Below are positions 10,256 through 23,204 of a stretch of DNA of 64,000 nt, in pieces (the first letter of the stretch is position 1; the number at the start of each line of letters is the position of its first letter). The DNA is taken from positions 8,830,447-8,894,446 of the forward strand of contig CP136061.1 of the NCBI GenBank assembly GCA_032622095.1. The letters run 5' to 3'. The notes under the pieces are model-generated. The model saw nothing but the letters and a program-made list of their open reading frames with translations. It searched no databases and was not told the DNA's origin. Source of the DNA: Siphonodentalium dalli. Taxonomy: Eukaryota; Mollusca; Scaphopoda; Gadilida; Siphonodentaliidae. Made by a program: the position numbers and the translations under genes.

Positions 10256-10716
10256 TGTGACCCGCCATATCAAATCCAGTCGTAAGTCGGGATTTTTTTA
10301 CCCGGTGCCAATGCATTCTCTTATATATGCGAGTCGACCATAGGTCGCCTCGCATATATAAGAGAATGCATTGGCCTAACAATTTTTTACAATTTTAATA
10401 ATTTTTTCTTGTATTCTTTAACAATTTTATAATTTCACCCATACAGAGTCCCAGACAAACATGAGCAGACGACACTCTTCTATATGCTTCTATATATGTG
10501 TGGGGCTCCCTGCGGGGTAATGGATGTTTTGTATTTTATGTCCTAAAAATTGTAAGAAACATTTATTTAAAAACAAATTATAAAAAATTGTTAGGCCAAT
10601 GCATTCTCTTATATATGCGAGGCGACATATGGTCGACTCGCATATATAAGAGAATGCATTAACACAGGGTAAAAAAAATCCCGACTTACGACTGGATTTT
10701 ATATGGCGGGTCACAA
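10256..10716. mobile_element. Foldback element with a hairpin in each arm (double-hairpin MITE family, copy 2)
   Basis: The outer arms (TGACCCGCCATAT, then CCAGTCGTAAGTCGGGATTT) at 10,256-10,300 return inverted at 10,672-10,716. Just inside each arm sits a 67-bp palindrome (10,308-10,374 and 10,594-10,661) built on GCCAATGCATTCTCTTATA. The spacer of about 215 bp contains GAGCAGACGACACTCTTC, also found at 28,522. The element folds at two scales. No coding capacity. Confidence 0.8.
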
Positions 10717-10844
10717 ATGTGTTTCGAGTATTTATCGACCTATTGTTAAAGCCAGAATGCATCAGAAGCGAAAATGTTTTGGTATCTTTTCAGCTGAAAC
10801 TTTAAAGTTACTTTTAACTAAACTCTGATGCGTTTCAATTTTAG

Positions 10845-10958
10845 ATATAGACTATTGCGACGGAGTGGTGTGTGAGAACGGAGGGACATGTGTCGATGGT
10901 CTCGTTTCGTACAGTTGTAATTGTGCGCCAGGATATGTCACGGATCATTGCCTAGTCT
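10845..10958 (+). CDS. EGF-like domain exon 2
   Basis: Bounded by TTTCAATTTTAG and GTAAGT; 114 bp, phase 1 to phase 1. It encodes DIDYC, VCENGGTC, then VDGLVSYSCNC and APGYVTDHC: six cysteines in EGF order. The start DxD and the segment C-V-D-x4-Y-x-C-x-C match the calcium-binding and Asx-hydroxylation pattern of cbEGF modules. It joins exon 1 in frame. The following intron starts with decayed copies of this exon's 3' half (11,005-11,153). Confidence 0.9.
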
Positions 10959-11004
10959 GTAAGTCTACATACGTACATCGACACACCTAAATAGATGATA
11001 TGGC

Positions 11005-11153
11005 CCGCCGGGGTGCATAACGGATGATTGCACAATGGATCATCGGTTAGACGGCACAGACACGCGTGTCGCCATAATACTCTACACCCATACACCGTCA
11101 CACCTGCATAGCTGCTACTGCACGTCTGGATACATATCAACGGATTGCGGTTC
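11005..11153 (+). pseudogene. Decayed EGF-exon tails after exon 2
   Basis: One open frame contains PPGCITDDC (11,005-11,031), matching the APGYVTDHC tail of exon 2, and then SCYCTSGYISTDC (11,110-11,148), another EGF C-terminal half. Their last cysteines lie 117 bp apart, the length of one EGF exon here. The intervening part has lost the second and third cysteines, and neither copy has a convincing donor. Read as relics of a tandem duplication; exclusion from mRNA is inferred. Confidence 0.55.
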
Positions 11154-11730
11154 TCATCTATGCTCTAATTAATCGACCGATTTAACGAAGTTGTAGGCCG
11201 GTAGTGACCGGTGTTACACTGCCATTCATAGGGTGTCATATGGATTCACTGAACTAAATGGTTTACCATAGGCGACAGTGTTAACGTTTCGGCCAAATTC
11301 ACCGAATTGAAGCCTGCAGTGATGTTTACCCAGCTAGATTGACACCAGTTGATCACGAAAATGCAAGACAAATCATAGGTCATGTGTTTACTTTTTAAAA
11401 TAAATCCCCAAGTGTACGACAGTGCTATACCAAAGCCAAATTTGATCTGGAAAAAACCAGAACTACAGCAGCTAGTTAAATAAATTTCCCGCTCTCAAAA
11501 ATCCATTCCCCCATTAATTCACCAGTTTAAACTATTTAGATATGATGTACAAATCAAATAAACGCGATGGCATCCTGTAATAACGTGTCGAATGTATCAG
11601 GTGAAGGTCATTCTTCAGTTACATTCACCTTTAGCATTCCACGGTGTACTCACTCCCCGACTCTAGAACACATTTAGCTCCCTGATTCCATATGGTATCC
11701 GCGAATGCTATCGGCTATCGGTAATCTTAG
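11154..11730. other. No gene recognised
   Basis: Intron 2 sequence without recognisable exon, tandem repeat or element boundary. Confidence 0.4.
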
Positions 11731-11749
11731 TTTGCGGTGACTGCCTTAA

Positions 11750-12356
11750 GGTGCCTTTACACGATTAAGCTTGCTCAATTCAGCAAGCTCAAGAGGCGAG
11801 CTGCATCGTGAAAAGCGGCGGTTCCTCGCTTAGAGGATTCGTCACCGAGATATTTGTAACTGATGATGATATCGATGAAATTCTGATTTTAACATATTAC
11901 ACTTCTTTTTACACTACATATGCATACACTATTTCTTGCTCTGCTCCTACAACATCCATGTATACTATTTAATTCCTAATTAAACCCTTTGGCTATAAAT
12001 TTCATTCGGCCCTTTGCTAACGCTCCAAATTACTTTCTAAATTGATAATAGCCCAACAACAGGTTACGGTCTTTGTACTCCCATTTGTTTAACTGTGATG
12101 ACGGTGTTTTTGCCGTGATTTTAACTATATTTAATATTTGGACCTCTTGCAAGGCACTCCATCATAGTTATCACATGGCATACACAGCCTTTATGTGAGT
12201 AGCACATCAAATTTCATACTCCACCGCCAAGCTACCAATTATCTTCTTTACTTTTAGTTGACATAACATTAGAGATCTTGTATCTTACTCCACAATAAAT
12301 ATACATGACATATCATCGCTTGTATGCATACCAGTGGTTTCGAACCTACCCTCTTA
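11750..12356 (+). mobile_element. Dispersed repeat element X, copy 1, with 18-bp flanking direct repeats
   Basis: TTTGCGGTGACTGCCTTA occurs at 11,731-11,748 and again ending at 12,375, just outside the element, as a target-site duplication would. The interior aligns over several hundred bases with 48,297-49,520 (shared ACTGATGATGATATCG, TTTGGCTATAAATTTCATTC, GCATACCAGTGGTTT). This copy lacks the two big arrays of the other. The class is unknown; an 18-bp duplication would fit a retroposon. Confidence 0.65.
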
Positions 12357-12375
12357 TTTTGCGGTGACTGCCTTA

Positions 12376-13017
12376 TATACAAACAGTTAATTGTTGTTGT
12401 GATCAACGAGAACCACGTTAATTCTTTTCACACAAGGGCAGCCAACAGCGATCAAAATATTCGTCTCTATTCAAAAACATTTAAGACTCACGGGCTGCAT
12501 AAATTCACAAAACAGCGATATGCTGCTTACAGGTGCGACTGCAAACGATTTGTCACATCCGACCATAATAAATTGTTATTAAATATATATATATAATATA
12601 TATAATATAGGACATGTGATATCTATAATTTAGTTTTTGCTTTAAACCTGCATTACAAATCATATTGTTCCCCATCCTAAAAACGTCACAGATAAGCAAG
12701 ATCAAATAATAACATTTGGGCAACTGAGATATTGTTTGGTCACGTGACGATGACACATATGTATAAACATAATCTGTTTTATGCCAACACTTAATAAATG
12801 TTAATCAATTAAATGAAATATTGATTATAAACATTCAAAGATTTGTTACAACGATGAGATTAACTACTACGTTCGATCTAGAAATGTATAAACACGTTTG
12901 GCGTCCGGAGCCATTTTTAATCACCAATGTTTCAATTGATAAATACCATATCTACCGGTACACGATCAGGGGTATCTGTATTTTCAAGTTGGTTATACAC
13001 AAACGATATTTCTATTA
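12376..13017. other. No gene recognised
   Basis: AT-rich intron sequence with an ATATAT tract at 12,583-12,608. The 90-codon frame at 12,324-12,596 spans the edge of element X and has no recognisable domain. Confidence 0.4.
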
Positions 13018-13395
13018 AAGTGATGTGAAACATTCCAGTAGGGTGATCAAATAGAAGTGGAGAATAATCTTGCTCAAAGTAGTATTTTTTACAAATATTA
13101 TATCCAAGTTGACAAAAAACACAAATTTTCTTATATATTAATTAAATACAGTGACTCTCGATGGAGAAATAGTTTTCGTTAGCTTATAGCAGATAGTAGC
13201 GTCCCGAATCGAGAAGTAAATATTTACAATTGCGCGTAGTTCAGACGATGTTTTCTATGGAGTGGTAAGGTGGATTGTTTGAAAATTTCGGCGATGTTAC
13301 TAGAATGCTATATTCCACCAGTTGGCATAGCGCCTGAATACTAACGTATTAGTTTCACGCACCCGAATAAGTCCATAATTTGTCTTTAATAGATT
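13018..13395 (+). repeat. Dispersed repeat Y, copy 1
   Basis: About 375 bp starting AAGTGATGTGAAACATTCCAG, with GACTCTCGATGGAGAAAT, CGTCCCGAATCGAG and GACGATGTTTTCTATGGAGT. It aligns along its length with 28,958-29,335 (same strand) and inversely with 55,113-55,416. A SINE or MITE family is possible; no terminal structure was identified. Confidence 0.75.
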
Positions 13396-13639
13396 GTTCA
13401 CGGTTCATTAACCAGACAAAGTTGGTCACTGACCGACATTCGCCATTGCAACATAAATGCATCGTCACCCGATTCCAGAAATAAACACACTCTCTGGTGT
13501 GGTTGTACTGCCGACTTTAAGGAGGGTCGATTAATTAGAGCATGGCTGTAGTCTAATTTAATTTTATGTTATGATTGAAAGATTGGGGTTAAATATATTT
13601 ACGTCTTTGTTACTACCGGTAATTTTAAACATCTATTTG

Positions 13640-14060
13640 TAGCGCCGATTTTCACACAATTGATACACATTCTTCCCCACAATACAAGTAATTTAATCGT
13701 GTGATTTAAAGACGCCAAAAATTGGTACTGTTTGTGTGACAGAAGGGAGCACTACACTTGAGAATAATTTGTTTAGTCGCCGATTACCACCATCATACAT
13801 AATCAACTAATGGAGTGGCTTAAAGCTGTCAAAAGTGGCGTCATTCGTGTCAGGGGAGAGGGGCACCATGCAAGATTGATAAACATATTTTGGCCCCGAT
13901 TTCAAACAAAATGATACACTTACTTCTCTATGATACGAGGAATTTAATCGTGCGATTTAATGACGGTACATTGGTGCCGTTTGAGTGAGATGGGGGGCAC
14001 TAAATTTGATAGGAATTTGTTTAGTCGCCGGTTACCACCAAACTTTTAATTAATGATCTC
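13640..14060 (+). repeat. Dispersed repeat Z, left part of an interrupted copy
   Basis: Degenerate units of about 250 bp with TTTAGTCGCCGATTACCACC and ATACGAGGAATTTAATCGTG. The sequence is split at 14,060 by a TIR element and resumes at 14,858. It is related to 51,436-51,865. Confidence 0.65.
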
Positions 14061-14857
14061 CGCACTCTTATAACTAATGTGTAGAAACGATTACACATCA
14101 AATGTGTGAACCCGGTTAATACACAATGTGTAGTTTTACATACAAATACATTGACCAAGGGCCGTTCTACACATAATGTGTATATTTTGTTACACACAGT
14201 GCATGCGCATTGCGGTGCCTTCAGTTTCATAGTCTGCTACATGACGGCCACATTGTTTGAGTATATTTTTTGGAATACAATCTACAGCGATCGTAGACAA
14301 GCTAGGAATGTAAGTTCAGAAGTCCGACTTGTGGGTATAGTATTAATGACATATGAGGATTTATTTGTTAAAACTTTCATGGCGAATACTGCTCTTAGAC
14401 TCGTTTATATGATTGTTGTAATATGGTAATACTAATATTATGCAACCACGCCATGACCCTGGTTTGTTCATTTAAAACGAAAACTCACACAATAGGGAGA
14501 AAAATATTACGCACATCATTGTACGCCATGATAGTTTTAACATATAAATCTCCACATGTCATCAATACTATATACCCACAGTTCGGAATACTGAACTTAC
14601 ATTCTTGTCTATGATCTATATGTGTAAGAATCTACACAAAATGTGTAAGGGATATGTGTTGATTTTATGCACACCAGTGTGTATAAATGTGTAGAAAATG
14701 ACCCATTTATTGTGTAAAAATTGTTACACAATTTGTGTACATACATAAAACTACACATATACTACACAAATATGTTTAAGATCAAAAATGAATAATTATT
14801 GTGTAGTAGGGCTACACATTGTGTGTAGAAAACCTACACATTAGTCATAAGAGTGCG
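14061..14857. mobile_element. TIR element (MITE) nested in repeat Z
   Basis: The ends are CGCACTCTTAT and its complement, continuing after small differences as AACTAATGTGTAG / CTACACATTAGT. The interior is full of TACACA / TGTGTA motifs, including near-palindromes such as CTACACATTGTGTGTAG. Flanking repeat Z reads continuously when the element is removed. Frames of 107 and 63 codons inside are incidental. Confidence 0.75.
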
Positions 14858-15085
14858 TGATATGAGGAGTCTAATTGTGTGGTTTATAGATGCCAAACGT
14901 TGGGCCGTTCGAGTTAGGGCTGCATGCAGGGGAAAGAGACACCAAAATTGATAAAAAAAAAATATTTGGCGCCGATTTGCACCAAATTAATACGTATTCT
15001 TCTCCGTGATACCAGCTACATTTGGAGGGATGGAGACGGCACTAACATTGATAAGAATGGCTTAGTCACCGATATCCACCAAAGT
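14858..15085 (+). repeat. Dispersed repeat Z, right part of the interrupted copy
   Basis: It resumes TGATATGAGGAGTCTAATTG immediately after the TIR element and continues with GGCGCCGATTTGCACCAAAT, as in the copy at 51,490-51,620. Confidence 0.65.
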
Positions 15086-16573
15086 TATATATAGTCTCGA
15101 CAAAATGAATGGTGACCGAAACTATTGAACAAAACAACTTTCCAAAAAAACCTGACGTCACCAATGATACAAAACATACGATAACGAACACTATCACTTA
15201 CTTTTCTCTTGTATATGTCTTTCAATTTTACAGCTAGGGAACCGTCTATGTGAGACATTATTAAACCATCACGGCGTTGGCGTGTTCCTCTACCTGGACG
15301 GTCTATCAAGATATGACTTTCTTGCTATAGTACTCGGCTCAGAGGACCCACACTTAACTTCACCTATTCAGAGATTCCACAATTTGATAATTGATGTAAC
15401 ATCATCGTATTTCGTGGCTATGTGTAGACTAATTACAAACAAACAACACATCTAGCATTCACACCATTGGCGTTTTCAATAATAGTGAATTCTGCCTCAC
15501 ATCCCCGCGCTTGTGAGATATTCGATTTTGTATGTAGTTCTCAACGAGCATACGGATGCGATATTCTTAGTTGTACATATAGGTATAAAACATGTTGTAG
15601 GATATATGTGTTAATTCGCCATGTATCTCAATAACTCAATGTAATCAAGAAACCGCCGCTTCTTTTTTTTCTTTAATTTCTTTTAATTTTGTTTTTACTT
15701 TCTACGAATATAATATCACGTTGGTGTAATTTGTTCAGCCATATGCTTGTGACATTCATGAGGATCTGTGTCTCAGTAAAAATGATGTTTACTAAATACT
15801 CCCCCGCAGGTGGGGGGGATTTTTTATTTACTTCCCCCCCCCCCCTCGTTTTCTTTAAAATTGATTGTTGTTTTGTTTTATGTTTTTTTGTTTTTGTATA
15901 AAATAATGTCACATATTGGTATACTTTGTTCAACCACATGATTGCGATATTCATGCTATCTGTGCATGTAAACAATGTTGTATATAATATACTCTACCCA
16001 GATGGAGGCAATAAAGAAATATATGTCAACTGCAGTTACGTTACAAACCGTGACCGACCACATGTACTCCACACAGTGTCTGTGTTGTGGTGATACTACA
16101 TCCATACACGTTATCGGTGGTCACAGACTCACAGTTTTACAATACTTTGCGCACACATCTATAAATGTACAGGTTTGATGAACCTAGAACTGAGAAACTG
16201 ACAACTGAATTATGTCAGGTAACTAAACAAGCTACAGCTCATCAGTCAAACTTAAAATTGAATTAGTTTCATAAAAATGACATATATTCATTAAACCTTT
16301 GTATTAACTTAACATTTATCTGTGAGTGGAAATCATTCTTACCTTTTATCTATTCTGTCCCACATTCATGTCGCTTTTGTTGTACTAGGAGTCTGAACCA
16401 GCATAGTTTATTATTACGTGATTGTGATACGACATTGACAAGATACCGCGAAATTAGGAATATTAGCTTTCAACATGAAGAAACGTTTGTTTACCGCTTT
16501 TTGTATAAAATTATATTGTGATGCTATTTTGCATGCATTCAAATATTACATTTAGTTCAGAGTGGTTTTGTTT
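15086..16573. other. Non-coding, with a degenerate direct repeat around a C/G-run
   Basis: Segments at 15,693-15,790 and 15,880-15,980 are diverged direct copies (GTTCAGCCATATGCTTGTGA versus GTTCAACCACATGATTGCGA). Between them lie CCCCCGCAGGTGGGGGGG and a poly-C run at 15,833-15,845. The rest shows no exon or element I can support. Confidence 0.5.
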
Positions 16574-16612
16574 TACCCTGTGCATTCTCTTATATACGCG
16601 AGTCGACCATAG
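16574..16612. mobile_element. Left half of a split double-hairpin MITE palindrome
   Basis: TACCCTGTGCATTCTCTTAT through GAGTCGACCATAG is the left arm and centre of the palindrome seen whole at 10,308-10,374. The right arm resumes at 28,412, on the far side of an 11.8-kb block. Confidence 0.8.
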
Positions 16613-19600
16613 CAAAAACAGCCACTCCGCATAAAATCATAATAAAATTATAATTGATCCCTAATCAGTCAATTCGTCCGGTCCCTTGTGTGTTGCGCGG
16701 ATATTTTGTGGCATCTCGAATTTAGTATTATGAAATACCATGTCTGAATCAGATGCGCCATTGGAAATTGTGCCCATAGACGAAGCGTTAGGGAAAGTCA
16801 GATGCGACTTGACGCTGAACATCCATAACAATTTTGGTTACAACCATAAACCAAACTCAGGACGGAGATAAGATTCATTTCGGTTAAACATACATATCAA
16901 TTACAGTATATGCAACCTATACGATAACATAATGAAGTCTTGTGTAAATATTATGCCCACTAAATATGTGGTCCTAGGGCTAAATTAGAAAAGATATAAA
17001 CTATAGTGCAATTTACATGTGCACATAACAATCATGGCAGTATACACATGTTCCACAGTGAAGTGTTTATTATAAATAGCAGTAACTTTGTTGTGTGTGT
17101 GTGTGTGTACTTATATATGCTCGGATGTTTAGTGTGTTAACATAGAATCGTTACAATTTTATCTGATGACTCTCAAAAAAGCCAGAATTGCATAATTTGG
17201 AGTAATACGATATATATATATATATATATATATGTATATTTAATAAGATGATTCGGTTTCATTGTCGCGTAACGGTCTACTCGAGTGGGAACGAGTCATA
17301 ATTTAAAGTCTGTAAAATAAACATTATTATAACAAATCGTTGATACACCGTAGCGTGTCGTCTGGCATGTGTGGTCTATATACAAACTCCAATCATGTTA
17401 ATACTAAACGAATAACCGATTAGCTGCATGCATGCGAACGGCAGCATTCACGTGCGTGTGATCAAGCCATCGCGTTATCATTCATTCACGTTCTTGAGAT
17501 CGCAAATCTGAATGCTGAGATGAATGTTCAATTAATTTCAATTGAAACACATTCATAATATATATGCACACAATATTTCGAATATGTTATGTATTCATAT
17601 TTCAGATGACATTCGCAGTCCAATTTATCAGTCTCAGATACACATAAAAAAACTCGAAAACTCATCAGAACTCCTTAAGTAATACGCATATTTATGCACA
17701 GAAACTCGGCGTTTGGCGCATCTTCGTCTGTGCCGTTCGCATCTGTCTTGACCGACAGTGGTCCCTTCATATCGCGCGGATATTGAGAAGGACACGGATT
17801 TTTTAAATTCTGTCCATTCGTATGCTTCATTGACAGATTCAACTATATACCGGCATTTGTTTTGGAAGCGTGGGAGTCCAGGAACTATACTAGTGAATGA
17901 ATGTTCTAGAAAATTTGAGTGAGCAAAAGCAAAAACACCATTGAAAAATTTCACCAAAAAAAAACATTAATGGTCTGATCTGGGAAAACTAAATGACAAC
18001 TAGTGGATAAATACTCCTGCTTCGTGTGGACATACACATACGATGCTCGATATCTGTATTACGAAGAGAAACAAACATATCTCCATATCATATACGTGAA
18101 AATGACTTTCCCATATTCTCGGTTTTGGCGATACCCTCGGTTTTGGCGATACCACGTACACGGGGTGATACTCTGTCTTGACAACTTTGTGTATTCTTTG
18201 TATTAATTTTTATTTAACATATTTGTTTACACCAATTCAGCGTCGTGTATTTGTGAAAATTTATATAACAAATAGACATCACTAGACTATTTTTGCGAAC
18301 TAATTCACCACAAATTCGTGATTCCATTCGCTCGTTGTACACAAACATACATTGTCAACAATTCACCACCCTCGTCAATAATTATAATCACATAATTATC
18401 ACCCCCGTGTACGTGGTATCGCCAAAACCGAGGGTATCGCCAAAACCGAGAATATGGGAAAGTCATTTTCACGTATATGATATGGGGATATGTTTGTTTC
18501 TCATCGTAATACAGGCATCGAGCATCGTATGTGTATGTCCACGCGAAGCAGGAGTATTTATCCACTAGTTGTCATTTAGTTTTCCCAGATCAGACCATTA
18601 ATTTCTTTTTGGCGAATTTTTTCAATGGTGTTTTTACTTTTGCTCACTCAAATTTTCGAGAACATCCATTCACTGGTATAATTCCTGGACTCCCACGCTT
18701 CCAAAACAAATGCCGGTATATAGTTGAATATGTCAATGAAGCATACGATTTGACAGAATTTAAAAAATCCCTGTCGTTCTCAATATCCGCGCGATATGAT
18801 GGGACCACTGTCGGTCCAGAAAGATGCGAACGGCACAGATGAAGATGCGCCAAACGCCGAGTTTCTGTGCAGTAAATATGCGTATTACTTAAGGAGTTGT
18901 GATGAGTTTTCGAGTGTTTTTATGTGTATCTGAGACTGATAAATTGGACTGCGAATGTCATCTGAAATATGAATACATAACATATTCGAAATATTGTGTG
19001 CATATATATTATGAATGTGTTTCAATTGAAATTAATTGAACATCCATCTCAGCATTCAGATTTGCGATCTCAAGAACGTGAATGAATGATAGCGCGATGC
19101 CTTGATCACACGCACGTGAATGCTGCCGTTTGCATGCATGCACCTAATCGGATATTCGTTTAGTATTAACATGCTTGGAGTTTGTATATAGACCACACAT
19201 GCCGGACGACACGCTACGGCGTATCAACGATTTGTTACAATCATGTTATTTTACAGACTTTATGACTCGTTCTACTCGAGTAGACCGTTCCGCGACAATG
19301 AAACCGAATCATCTTATCGAATATGCATATATCGTATTGCTCCAAATTATGCAATTCTGGCTTTTTAAGAGTCATCAGATAAAATGGTAACGATTCTATG
19401 TTAACCTTAAACATCCGTACATGTACCATCACAATGTGCTATGTGTGGCACACGTGTGTGCCTTCTTATCTGGATGTCGATGGGCCTCTGTATTGTATCT
19501 ATGTAGCACATGTAGTCAGCTTACCAACTTATAACACCATGTTTAAACAAACTCAAACCAGACCATGCTGTTTTGATAAATAACGTATCTTCCTCAGATG

Positions 19601-20017
19601 AAGCTATATATATATATATCTGGGGAAGTGTTATGTTACACCAACACACAACTGTCACATCCCTATAACCGAGTGGATGAATTAGCCGACTAAAAGACAG
19701 AACATGTGGTCTTCGGATGTAGCCTAGTATGTTCGCGGATAGAGCACGTATAAATATTTATCTTTTTTCCTGTGATGTTTTGTATAAGAATTATCATTGG
19801 AAATTGCTCGTCTGACCGCCAACATGTGCTATGGTGTCAATTTTTCTCTGTTGAATGGTTTGACAGAGGTTAAGACTCCGCCCCAACAAAACAAGTACTC
19901 TCACCGAAGACAAATTTTTTTTATGATGAATGACACGTTATACTCATCATCGGGCCTCGTGAAAGTTTGCACGAGTGGAGCTATAATCACAACAATTATC
20001 TCTGTCTGTGAACAAAG
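16613..20017 (+). repeat. Long tandem repeat, copy 1 (contains a giant foldback)
   Basis: It starts CAAAAACAGCCACTCCGC, the phrase that opens each copy (20,018; 23,205; 26,389). Foldback arms of about 1.05 kb: left about 17,117-18,170, right about 18,397-19,422, separated by about 226 bp. Copy 1 is about 220 bp longer than the others, with unique sequence at about 16,830-17,110, a GT run at 17,089-17,108 and an AT run at 17,211-17,233. Frames of up to 107 codons occur in both arms on opposite strands. Confidence 0.9.
17117..19422. mobile_element. Foldback with about 1.05-kb arms (representative of three complete ones)
   Basis: The left outer end CGGATGTTTAGTGTGTTAACATAG pairs with CTATGTTAACCTTAAACATCCG on the right (each given here as two adjoining parts of a stem; CGGATGTTT and AACATAG are the exact matches). 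Inner ends meet at GGTATCGCCAAAACCGAG and its complement. Other foldbacks lie at about 20,270-22,607 and 23,456-25,794. Arms differ by scattered substitutions, many altering residues in the shared frame, so no coding constraint shows. No transposase. Confidence 0.8.
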
Positions 20018-23000
20018 CAAAAACAGCCAGTCCGCATAAAATCATAATAAAATTATAATGGATCCCTTAATCAGTCAATTCGTCCGGTCCCTTGTGTGTT
20101 GCGCGGATATTTTGTGGCATCTCGAATTTAGTATTATGAAATATCATGTCTGAATCAGATGCGCCATTGGCAATTGTGCCCATAGACGAAGCGTTAGGGA
20201 AAGTCAGATGCGACTTGACGCTGAACATCCATAACAATTTTAGTTAGAACATATATATATGTATATTCAATAAGATGATTCGGTTTCATTGTCGCGTAAC
20301 GGTCTACTTGAGTGAGAACGAGTCATAATTTAAAGTCTGTAAAATAAACATGATCATGACAAATCGTTGATACGCCGTAGCGTGTCGTCTGGCATGTGTG
20401 GTCTATATATATATATGTATATTTAATAAGATGATTCGGTTTCATTGTCGCGTAACGGTCAACTCGAGTGGGAACGAGTCATAATTTAAAGTCTGTAAAA
20501 TAAACATTATTATAACAAATCGTTGATACACCGTAGCGTGTCGTCTGACATGTGTGGTCTATATACAAACTCCAACCATGTTAATACTAAACGAATAACC
20601 GATTAGCTGCATGCATGCGAACGGCAGCATTCACGTGCGTGTGATCAAGCCATCGCGTTATCATTCATTCACGTTCTTGAGATCGCAAATCTGAATGCTG
20701 AGATGAATGTTCAATTAATTTCAATTGAAACACATTCATAATATATATGCACACAATATTTCGAATATGTTATGTATTCATATTTCAGATGACATTCGCA
20801 GTCCAATTTATCAGTCTCAGATACACATAAAAAAAACTCGAAAACTCATCAGAACTCCTTAAGTAATACGCATATTTATGCACAGAAACTCGGCGTTTGG
20901 CGCATCTTCGTCTGTGCCGTTCGCATCTTTCTGGACCGACAGTGGTCCCTTCATATCGCGCGGATATTGAGAAGGACACGGATTTTTTAAATTCTGTCCA
21001 TTCGTATGCTTCATTGACAGATTCAACTATATACCGGCATTTGTTTTGGAAGCGTGGGAGTCCAGGAACTATACTAGTGAATGAATGTTCTAGAAAATTT
21101 GAGTGAGCAAAAGCAAAAACACCATTGAAAAATTTCACCAAAAAAAAACATTAATGGTCTGATCTGGGAAAACTAAATGACAACTAGTGGATAAATACTC
21201 CTGCTTCGTGTGGACATACACATACGATGCTCGATGTCTGTATTACGATGAGAAACAAACATATCTCCATATCATATACGTGAAAATGACTTTCCCATAT
21301 TCTCGGTTTTGGCGATACCCTCGGTTTTGGCGATACCACGTACACGGGGGTGATACTCTGTCTTGACAACTTTGTGTATTCTTTGTATTAATTTTTATTT
21401 AACATATTTGTTTACACCAATTCAGCGTCGTGTATTTGTGAAAATTTATATAACAAATAGACATCACTAGACTATTTTTGCGAACTAATTCACCACAAAC
21501 TCGTGATTCCATTCGCTCGTTGTACACAAACATACATTGTCAACAATTCACCACCCTCGTCAATAATTATAATCACATAATTATCACCCCCGTGTACGTG
21601 GTATCGCCAAAACCGAGGGTATCGCCAAAACCGAGAATATGGGAAAGTCATTTTCACGTATATGATATGGGGATATGTTTGTTTCTCATCGTAATACAGG
21701 CATCGATCATCGTATGTGTATGTCCACGCGAAGCAGGAGTATTTATCCACTAGTTGTCATTTAGTTTTCCCAGATCAGACCATTAATTTCTTTTTGGCGA
21801 ATTTTTTCAATGGTGTTTTTACTTTTGCTCACTCAAATTTTCGAGAACATCCATTCACTGGTATAATTCCTGGACTCCCACGCTTCCAAAACAAATGCCG
21901 GTATATAGTTGAATATGTCAATGAAGCATACGATTTGACAGAATTTAAAAAATCCCTGTCGTTCTCAATATCCGCGCGATATGATGGGACCACTGTCGGT
22001 CCAGAAAGATGCGAACGGCACAGATGAAGATGCGCCAAACGCCGAGTTTCTGTGCAGTAAATATGCGTATTACTTAAGGAGTTGTGATGAGTTTTCGAGT
22101 GTTTTTATGTGTATCTGAGACTGGTAAATTGGACTGCGAATGTCATCTGAAATATGAATCCATAACATATTCGAAATATTGTGTGCATATATATTATGAA
22201 TGTGTTTCAATTGAAATTAATTGAACATCCATCTCAGCATTCAGATTTGCGATCTCAAGAACGTGAATGAATGATAGCGCGATGCCTTGATCACACGCAC
22301 GTGAATGCTGCCGTTTGCATGCATGCACCTAATCGGATATTCGTTTAGTATTAACATGCTTGGAGTTTGTATATAGACCACACATGCCGGACGACACGCT
22401 ACGGCGTATCAACGATTTGTTATAATCATGTTATTTTACAGACTTTATGACTCGTTCTACTCGAGTAGACCGTTCCGCGACAATGAAACCGAATCATCTT
22501 ATCGAATATGCATATATCGTATTGCTCCAAATTATGCAATTCTGGCTTTTTAAGAGTCATCAGATAAAGTGGTAACGATTCTATGTTAACCTTAAACATC
22601 CGTACATGTACCATCACAATGTGCTATGTGTGGCACACGTGTGTGCCTTCTTATCTGGATGTCGATGGGCCTCTGTATTGTATATATGTAGCACATGTAG
22701 TCAGCTTACCAACTTATAACACCATGTTTAAACAAACTCAAACCAGACCATGCTGTTTTGATAAATAACGTATCTTCCTCAGATGAAGCTATATATATAT
22801 ATATATCTGGGGAAGTGTTATGTTACACCAACACACAACTGTCACATCCCTATAACCGAGTGGATGAATTAGCCGACTAAAAGACAGAACATGTGGTCTT
22901 CGGATGTAGCCTAGTATGTTCGCGGATAGAGCACGTATAAATATTTATCTTTTTTCCTGTGATGTTTTGTATAAGAATTATCATTGGAAATTGCTCGTCT

Positions 23001-23204
23001 GACCGCCAACATGTGCTATGGTGTCAATTTTTCTCTGTTGAATGGTTTGACAGAGGTTAAGACTCCGCCCCAACAAAACAAGTACTCTCACCGAAAACAA
23101 ATTTTTTTTATGATGAATGACACGTTATACTCATCATCGGGCCTCGTGAAAGTTTGCACGAGTGGAGCTATAATCACAACAATTATCTCTGTCTGTGAAC
23201 AAAG
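20018..23204 (+). repeat. Long tandem repeat, copy 2
   Basis: 3,187 bp, nearly identical to copy 3. It carries a local duplication of about 150 bp near 20,250-20,560 (GATGATTCGGTTTCATTGTC occurs twice), absent from copy 1 and shared with copy 3. This places the duplication before the copy 2 / copy 3 split. Confidence 0.9.
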
